Shown: positions 58,829-64,000 of the stretch, one piece after another
Layout of the letters: each line of letters opens with the position of its first letter
Position numbering within the stretch: the stretch's first letter is position 1
Assembly: GCF_000518185.1 (NCBI RefSeq)
Contig: NZ_JADC01000009.1
Location: forward strand, 354,807-418,806
Source of the DNA: Bartonella clarridgeiae ATCC 51734
Lineage (GTDB): Bacteria; Pseudomonadota; Alphaproteobacteria; Rhizobiales; Rhizobiaceae
Length of the DNA stretch: 64,000 bases
Direction: 5' to 3'
The notes under the pieces: generated by a model
Database searches by the model: none
What the model saw: the letters and a program-made list of their open reading frames with translations, nothing else
Told to the model about the DNA's origin: nothing
Made by a program: the position numbers and the translations under genes

Positions 58829-59541
58829 TAAGATTACACTTTTATATTTTTTCTCTATTTATATTAATATTCATTGTTTTTCCAGTAGGGAGAGGATATG
58901 TAAAAAATTTACCTGTACCAAGTCCTGCGCCAGAGAAGATTTTTTCATCTGTAGAGAATGCAGAACAGGAATTAGTATCTGCTGAAGATCCTAAATTAAA
59001 AATTGAAACTGTATCTCATCCGTCAAATCAACCGAAGGAGACAACGGAGGCTGGTATAGAAACAAAAGCTCCTATTGTTTCATTAATAAAAGAAAAATCC
59101 GGAGGAAAATTTGGAGGGATATCTGGGACAAATACTGAAGAAGTAGAACGTTTTTGTAGCAATATTGGGAGCCAAGCTGCGGATGCTCGTTTTCAGTTAC
59201 AGCATCGACAATTACAAGAATTGCGTGATCAAATTGGTGAACGTATAAAGATTTTAGAAGAAAAACAGAATGAATATAAAGTTTGGCTTGATAAACGCAA
59301 TGAGTTTTTATCAATGGCAGAGAATTCTTTAGTTGAAATTATTAAGAAAATGCGTCCTGCTGCTGCAGCTGCTCAATTGGCTTTGATGAATGACCTCGTT
59401 GCAGCTTCGCTTGTACTTAAGCTAAGTCCTAAAGTATCGAGTGCTATTATGAATGAACTACCACCTGAAAAATCAGCTGAATTGACTCAGATATTAGTAA
59501 GCGCGCAACAAGTGTCGACAAAAAAGACACAAGCGCAATAG
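58825..59541 (+). CDS. motE: MotE-family flagellar protein
   Basis: A 238-residue exported protein with an N-terminal hydrophobic segment (FYIFSLFILIFIVFPV), a Pro/Glu/Lys-rich linker, a coiled coil (about 115-165; LQHRQLQELRDQIGERIKILEEKQNEY) and a C-terminal MgtE-N-like domain (LVEIIKKMRPAAAAAQLALMNDLVAASLVLKLSPKVSSAIMNEL). In Rhizobiales MotE is reported to stabilise MotC and so support motor rotation. Coupled to flgI by ATGA. Confidence 0.88.
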   Translation: MIRLHFYIFSLFILIFIVFPVGRGYVKNLPVPSPAPEKIFSSVENAEQELVSAEDPKLKIETVSHPSNQPKETTEAGIETKAPIVSLIKEKSGGKFGGISGTNTEEVERFCSNIGSQAADARFQLQHRQLQELRDQIGERIKILEEKQNEYKVWLDKRNEFLSMAENSLVEIIKKMRPAAAAAQLALMNDLVAASLVLKLSPKVSSAIMNELPPEKSAELTQILVSAQQVSTKKTQAQ

Positions 59542-59557
59542 AAGTAAAGATAAAATA

Positions 59558-60298
59558 ATGATGAAAATAAAGCAGATTAAAAATAAGAATAGCCACTCTT
59601 CTTTCTTGTGTTTAACAATTAGGTTCGCTCTCTTATCTATAACATTAGCCGGTTGTTCTTATAATGTGAAAGATTTTAATTCAGCACCAAATTTTTCACC
59701 AGTCCGTGCTAATTTAGGATATGCTTCTGGGAATGCAGTGAGCGTTTATCCACCAGCACCAAGTGAAAGTCAATATTCGCTTTATCGTTCAAGTGCTAAT
59801 AGCTTTTATCGTGATCCTCGAGCAATGAAGCCGGGCGATGTATTGACTGTGCAAATTTTCATTAATGATCGTGCTAGTTTTAATAATAAAAGCGATTTAA
59901 AGCGTGATTCTGGTTCCAAATATACAATTGGAGCGGGATATTCATTTATGAATAAATTTGCTGGTAGTATTGAGGGTGAGTCATCGAGTCAATCTAAAGG
60001 GGATGCTAAGATAGAACGACAAGAAAATATTCGTTTGTCCATTGCGGCTATTGTAACAGATGTTTTGCCGAATGGTAATTTAGTCATTAATGGTTCACAG
60101 GAAGTTCGGGTTAATAATGAATTGCGTGTTCTCAATATTGCAGGATTGGTTCGTCCACGTGATATTTCAGGCAATAATATGATTGACTATGACAAAATTG
60201 CTGAAGCACGCATTTCATATGGAGGACGTGGACGTATGAGTGAAATACAACAACCTCCTTATGGTCAACAATTACTCAATCAGATTGCACCTTTTTAA
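59558..60298 (+). CDS. flgH: Flagellar L-ring lipoprotein FlgH
   Basis: A 246-residue outer-membrane lipoprotein. The lipobox is ITLAGC with acylated Cys33. The mature part has MKPGDVLTVQIFINDRASFNNKSDLKRDS (about 91-119) and the C-terminal VNNELRVLNIAGLVRPRDISGNNMI, RISYGGRG core of FlgH. Start at 59558 or the second ATG at 59561. It follows motE by 16 nt. Confidence 0.95.
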   Translation: MMKIKQIKNKNSHSSFLCLTIRFALLSITLAGCSYNVKDFNSAPNFSPVRANLGYASGNAVSVYPPAPSESQYSLYRSSANSFYRDPRAMKPGDVLTVQIFINDRASFNNKSDLKRDSGSKYTIGAGYSFMNKFAGSIEGESSSQSKGDAKIERQENIRLSIAAIVTDVLPNGNLVINGSQEVRVNNELRVLNIAGLVRPRDISGNNMIDYDKIAEARISYGGRGRMSEIQQPPYGQQLLNQIAPF

Positions 60299-60416
60299 GG
60301 AATGAGTATATAGGTTCTTTCTGATTTTGTTGTTCATTATCAAGAAATAGAAGATCATCAAAAGTAACTTTTATTACATTGTTTATGTGATGAGATTTAT
60401 GTGACAAGGAATTTTT

Positions 60417-60917
60417 ATGGCAGAAGAGCCGAAAAAAGAAGAAAGCATTGTGCAAAAAGAAAATAGCGTGAAAATCTTCCTGATTGTTGGACTTGTTTTG
60501 ACATTAGTCGCTGCGATTTCTGGGTGGTTTTTAGGAGCATGGGTGAGTCGGGAAATGGTGCCAATTTCCAATAGTTCTAAAGAACCACCAGTAGTCAAAA
60601 CTCCAGAGTATCTTGTTGCTGCAGATTCCCATGTTGTTATTTTACCTCCTATTTTGACCAATATTGCAATGCCGGAAAATGCCTGGATTCGAATGGAGGT
60701 TTCTTTAATTATTAAACCTAATGAGAATATTGAAGCTACTTTGACTGCTGACATATCAAATGATTTTTTGACGTTTTTGCGTCAAGTCACAATCGATCAA
60801 GTGAAAGGGCCATCGGGGTTAATGAATTTACGTGCTGATCTTTTAGATCGTGCTAGAATTCGTTCCGGTAATAAAGTAAGTAATATTTTGATTTCAAGTT
60901 TGGTAGTAGAACAATGA
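60417..60917 (+). CDS. fliL: Flagellar basal-body protein FliL
   Basis: A 166-residue inner-membrane protein: a charged cytosolic start (AEEPKKEESIVQKEN), one span (FLIVGLVLTLVAAISGWFLGAWV about 20-42) and a periplasmic stomatin-like domain (PPILTNIAMPENAWIRMEVSLIIK, DFLTFLRQVTIDQVKGPSGL). It strengthens stator function. The stop overlaps the ATG of fliP (ATGA). Confidence 0.93.
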   Translation: MAEEPKKEESIVQKENSVKIFLIVGLVLTLVAAISGWFLGAWVSREMVPISNSSKEPPVVKTPEYLVAADSHVVILPPILTNIAMPENAWIRMEVSLIIKPNENIEATLTADISNDFLTFLRQVTIDQVKGPSGLMNLRADLLDRARIRSGNKVSNILISSLVVEQ

Positions 60918-61666
60918 AGCGGCTTAGTGGTCTTGTATTGATGATATTGTTGTTAACGACAACAGGTGCTTTTGCTCAACGAGTAGGGACTGAAAATGTT
61001 AATAGTCTTGCTGGATTATTTTTTTCTCCTGGAGTGTCAATTAGTGGACGAATTGTTCAGCTTTTCGGTTTATTGACTGTTTTATCAGTGGCACCTGGTT
61101 TATTGATTATGGTGACCAGTTTTACCCGTTTTGCCATTGCTTTTTCGCTGTTGCGTACAGGTTTAGGATTACAAACGACACCTTCCAATCTTGTGATGAT
61201 CTCATTAGCTTTGTTTATGTCCTTTTATGTAATGGCGCCGACATTTAATACAGCATGGGAGCAGGGTGTACAGCCTTTAGTAAATAACAAAATCAGTGAA
61301 CAACAAGCGATAGAAAAAATTAGTCAACCCTTTCGAGAATTTATGATATCGCAGGTTCGTGAGAAAGATCTTGATTTATTTGTTGATCTTTCTGATTCTT
61401 CTCTTCAAGTCAAAACAGGTGCTGATGTTGATTTTCGAGTTTTAATTCCCGCTTTTATGATTTCTGAATTGCGTCGTGGATTTGAAATAGGCTTTCTCAT
61501 TGTTCTTCCTTTTTTGGTGATAGATCTTGTTGTAGCCACGTTGACAATGTCAATGGGAATGATGATGCTGCCACCAACAGTTATTTCTCTACCGTTTAAA
61601 ATTCTTTTTTTCGTATTAATCGATGGGTGGAATTTATTAGTTGGAAGCTTGATAAGATCTTTTTGA
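60914..61666 (+). CDS. fliP: Flagellar export gate protein FliP
   Basis: A 250-residue membrane protein of the export gate. A cleavable signal peptide (LMILLLTTTGAFA) is followed by four spans; SVAPGLLIMVTSFTRFAIAFSLLRTGLGLQTTPSNLVMISLALF (about 56-100) and the C-terminal PTVISLPFKILFFVLIDGWNLLVGSLIRSF are highly conserved. Last gene of block C. Its partner FliR is 18 kb upstream, and FliQ is not in the window. Confidence 0.96.
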   Translation: MKRLSGLVLMILLLTTTGAFAQRVGTENVNSLAGLFFSPGVSISGRIVQLFGLLTVLSVAPGLLIMVTSFTRFAIAFSLLRTGLGLQTTPSNLVMISLALFMSFYVMAPTFNTAWEQGVQPLVNNKISEQQAIEKISQPFREFMISQVREKDLDLFVDLSDSSLQVKTGADVDFRVLIPAFMISELRRGFEIGFLIVLPFLVIDLVVATLTMSMGMMMLPPTVISLPFKILFFVLIDGWNLLVGSLIRSF

Positions 61667-62356
61667 ATATATTTTAAGATTATAACTTAATTTTGTTATA
61701 TTTTTAATAAAAATCAGACTTCATAAAGTTATAATTTATTATTACAAGTATGATTTATTGCATGCGATTGTCTCATATATCTTGTTTTATTCTTTAGAGA
61801 CACTATGACTATGGTAGCTGTTATATGTTAATAGCGTATATCCAAGAATAATATCATAATTTATAAATTTTTATTGAACATTTATCATTAAGTCTCTGGG
61901 ACTAATCAGAGAAATGCTGTAGGCTATCAAACTAGCTGTATTCATTATTATTTAATCCAACATACTATACCGTTGACACTTCATAAATCTTTATATAGCT
62001 TTTTATTCTGACAAATATAAAAAGAGATCGCATTTGTTTCATAACAAATTCAGTTTCATTTGTGATTGTGCTCAAATAAAATGGTTGGTATAGCCTTAAA
62101 TTTACAAGTTTAATGTTACTTTAGTAAGAAATTAACTATGTTATTTGCTTTGCTTTGCTCTTTTCAGAGGAAAAATTGATGTAAATAAGTAACACTTTTT
62201 GAAAATTTAATTCATTTTGAAACTAACAATCAACGAAAATTTTTAAGTTAATATACTTAAATTTCTTAGTTTATTAGGGTTTATTGCAAATTTTGCTATA
62301 TTATGACACATAATCATCATAGTGATTAATAACTTTACATATATATTTTTATTTGT
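61667..62356. other. Long intergenic region between fliP and the autotransporter
   Basis: 690 AT-rich bases, no gene. A weak stem TATAAC/GTTATA (61681-61700) followed by TTTTT may end fliP transcription. Another stem TCTCTG/CAGAGA lies near 61893-61912. The rest presumably carries the autotransporter promoter and any activator sites; none is clear by eye. Confidence 0.5.
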
Positions 62357-62391
62357 AAAAATCCTCTTTGAGTTTTTAAAAAAGGGTTTTT
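62357..62391 (+). promoter_or_regulatory. Leader hairpin covering the autotransporter ribosome-binding region
   Basis: AAAAATCCT (62357-62365) pairs with AGGGTTTTT (62383-62391) over 9 bp (one U-G pair) around a 17-nt loop. The only purine-rich ribosome site before the ATG at 62396 (AAAAAAGGG, 62378-62386) is partly locked in the 3' arm. The arm runs into Ts, so it could act as an RNA switch, a thermosensor-like element, or a weak terminator. Confidence 0.5.
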
Positions 62392-62395
62392 GTAT

Positions 62396-64000
62396 ATGAA
62401 ATGGAAAATATTATGTACTGCTGTGGGATTTTTGAATTTCCCTTTAAATTTTAATTACATTCAAGCTGCAACTGTTACAGGCTCAAGCACTTTAACTTTT
62501 CAAAATTTAGAGAATAGGGTAGTGACTAGATCTCTTGAGGCTATGGTAAATGCAAGACATAAGATCACATCAGATTTGGTTGGAATTTACGCGGATGGTC
62601 AGGTTTTTAATGCTATGGGATATGATATAGGTGGAAAAGCACTGGCTGGCATAGTTTGCGATAATGGTTGTATGGTCAATATTAAAGATTCGACTGTGAA
62701 TGTTTCTGGAATGAAAACTTATGGTATCATCCTCAAAAATACTAAACTTTTACAGACACAAAACAACAAAAGCAACATTATAACTAATAACCAGTATGTA
62801 AAGTATATAAATCATGTGAATATTTTTAATTCAAAATTTTTATCTCCGGAGACAGGTATTTATTCAAATGGACCAGGTGCTGTTACTCTTTATAATTCAG
62901 AGATTCGTTCTAATATTTTATTAGATGATCGATACGGGATGGATCCTTCCTATAAAGCTGTACCTACGATTTTGCTTGCAAAAAACTCCATTTTAGAGGG
63001 ACGTGTAAGTAGTAAGGGAACAATATCTACTTTTATAGGTCTTCAAAACTCACAATGGATTATACCAACTGATTTGATTTGGGGGAAGAAAGTACGACCA
63101 GAATCCACTGTTAATGTGCTTAAACTTATCAATAGTTCTGTTATATTTGATAAAAAGGTCGATGGTGTTTATCAGACTTTACATGTAAAACCTGTAGAAT
63201 CGGAGCAAACAAAAAGCGTGTCATCAATTGCTAGGCCTTCAAAATATATGGCAGTTGGTGATGCGAGGGTTTATTTCAATGTGGGCAGTGTAGATTCTGA
63301 CAAACTTATAATTAAAACGGATGTAGTAGGTGTTACCACAGTTTATATTAATCACGTTAAAGATCCGGTACAAACTACAAGAGGGCGTAATACATCTATT
63401 GCTGCTTCACAGGAGGGAATTACACTTATTGAAGCTCCTGGGTCTATAAATGAAAATGCCTTCAAATTAGCGCATGGTTATATTACACTGAACGGTTTAC
63501 CTTATAGGCATATCCTTAAAGCAATATCTGTACCTAGTAACGCTAAGACTGTAACTGAACCACCTACTAATTGGCATTTCAAATTGCAAAACACGTATCT
63601 TGATCCTCAATCACGAGTAAAAGCTCTTGTTCCGCAAATGGCAAGCTATTTAGTTATGCCTAACGCTTTATTCTCTTCTGGTATCTCTGATATTAATAAT
63701 CAGAATAGAGTGTTGGCTGATATGCGAGAAAGATTAGTCTCAAGTAAAAAGAAGGGATCTCTCTTTTTATCCTCCTATGGCAACGTAGTAAACTTTTCAT
63801 CTATCCGCAATCCGTTACAATATGGTTATGGTGCTGATATAGTGTATGCTGCTCTACAAACTGGTGTTGTGTTAGGTTCTTTTGAAAATGAAAATACCAT
63901 TACACACTTCGGTCTGTTGGGAACCTATGGTAAAGTATCTTTTACTCCAAAAGATATGGAGGGCTCTGCGAAAAGTTCCCTTGATAAGTGGTCAGTTTCA
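62396..64000 (+). CDS. Autotransporter adhesin (inducible Bartonella autotransporter-like), 5' part, runs off the right edge
   Basis: 535 codons open to the window end. A short signal peptide (MKWKILCTAVGFLNFPLNFNYIQA type, about 1-24) is followed by a passenger of Asn/Ser/Thr/Gly-rich beta-helix-like repeats (e.g. GCMVNIKDSTVNVSGMKTYGI, VNIFNSKFLSPETGIYSNG). A linker (ASYLVMPNALFSSGISDINNQNRVLADMRERL, about 416-447) and the first strands of an outer-membrane barrel (GSLFLSSYGNVV, LQYGYGADIVYAAL, HFGLLGTYGKVSF) follow. This order is that of Bartonella Iba proteins. Surface display of the passenger is expected; the ligand is unknown. Confidence 0.88.
   Translation, partial: MKWKILCTAVGFLNFPLNFNYIQAATVTGSSTLTFQNLENRVVTRSLEAMVNARHKITSDLVGIYADGQVFNAMGYDIGGKALAGIVCDNGCMVNIKDSTVNVSGMKTYGIILKNTKLLQTQNNKSNIITNNQYVKYINHVNIFNSKFLSPETGIYSNGPGAVTLYNSEIRSNILLDDRYGMDPSYKAVPTILLAKNSILEGRVSSKGTISTFIGLQNSQWIIPTDLIWGKKVRPESTVNVLKLINSSVIFDKKVDGVYQTLHVKPVESEQTKSVSSIARPSKYMAVGDARVYFNVGSVDSDKLIIKTDVVGVTTVYINHVKDPVQTTRGRNTSIAASQEGITLIEAPGSINENAFKLAHGYITLNGLPYRHILKAISVPSNAKTVTEPPTNWHFKLQNTYLDPQSRVKALVPQMASYLVMPNALFSSGISDINNQNRVLADMRERLVSSKKKGSLFLSSYGNVVNFSSIRNPLQYGYGADIVYAALQTGVVLGSFENENTITHFGLLGTYGKVSFTPKDMEGSAKSSLDKWSVS

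Overview
The window is a chromosomal segment of a flagellated Bartonella (Rhizobiales, Alphaproteobacteria). This is inferred from AT-rich DNA with long decayed spacers, a Rhizobiales-type porin, the hemin-uptake order hutA-hemS-hmuTUV with a divergent tonB, an IalB-family protein, a Bartonella-type autotransporter, and a Rhizobiales-style flagellar locus including MotE and DUF1217/DUF6468 proteins. Many Bartonella lack flagella, so the bacilliformis, clarridgeiae/rochalimae or ruminant groups are the candidates. I cannot name the species.

Layout. 1-2.6 kb: 5' part of thiC and an outer-membrane porin with a good terminator, both on the minus strand. 2.9 kb: tRNA-Ser(GCU). 3.3-10.6 kb: heme acquisition, with the receptor HutA, cytoplasmic HemS, the periplasmic binding protein and ABC transporter HmuTUV, and TonB. 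A strong hairpin plus T-run lies between hutA and hemS, and a TGA-N9-TCA iron-type box lies between hutA and tonB. 11-18.8 kb: housekeeping genes (rnhB, tsaC/sua5, an FAD oxidase, two conserved unknowns, purD, ubiA, pdxH). 19-28 kb: dnaJ-like, fabI, aroC (frameshifted as read), ribB, xseB, dxs, a decayed tlyA and an RlmD/TrmA-type methyltransferase. 28-38.8 kb: tldD, an IalB-family protein, a solitary ctaB, nfu, uspA, trpS, murJ, and a HAD phosphatase coupled to ribF.

39.8-61.7 kb is a flagellar gene cluster in three blocks. Block A (+): flhA, fliR, a FliJ-like gene, a FlgJ-type rod-binding gene, a FlgN-like gene and a FliL-like gene. Block B (-): motA, fliM, DUF6468, fliN, fliG, flhB, then an unknown gene. 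Block C (+): DUF1217, flgF, fliI, flgB, flgC, fliE, flgG, flgA, flgI, motE, flgH, fliL, fliP. Together they supply the switch, stator, export gate/ATPase and rod/ring parts. fliF, fliQ, hook, filament and motB genes are not in the window. The window ends inside an autotransporter (62396 onward) whose leader contains a hairpin over the ribosome-binding region.

No CRISPR array, insertion sequence, prophage or defence island was seen. The least explained items are a 31-residue single-span membrane protein with its own promoter and Shine-Dalgarno (39386-39481), the hutA/hemS attenuator-like hairpin, the aroC frameshift, the tlyA relic, and the HAD-ribF pair.
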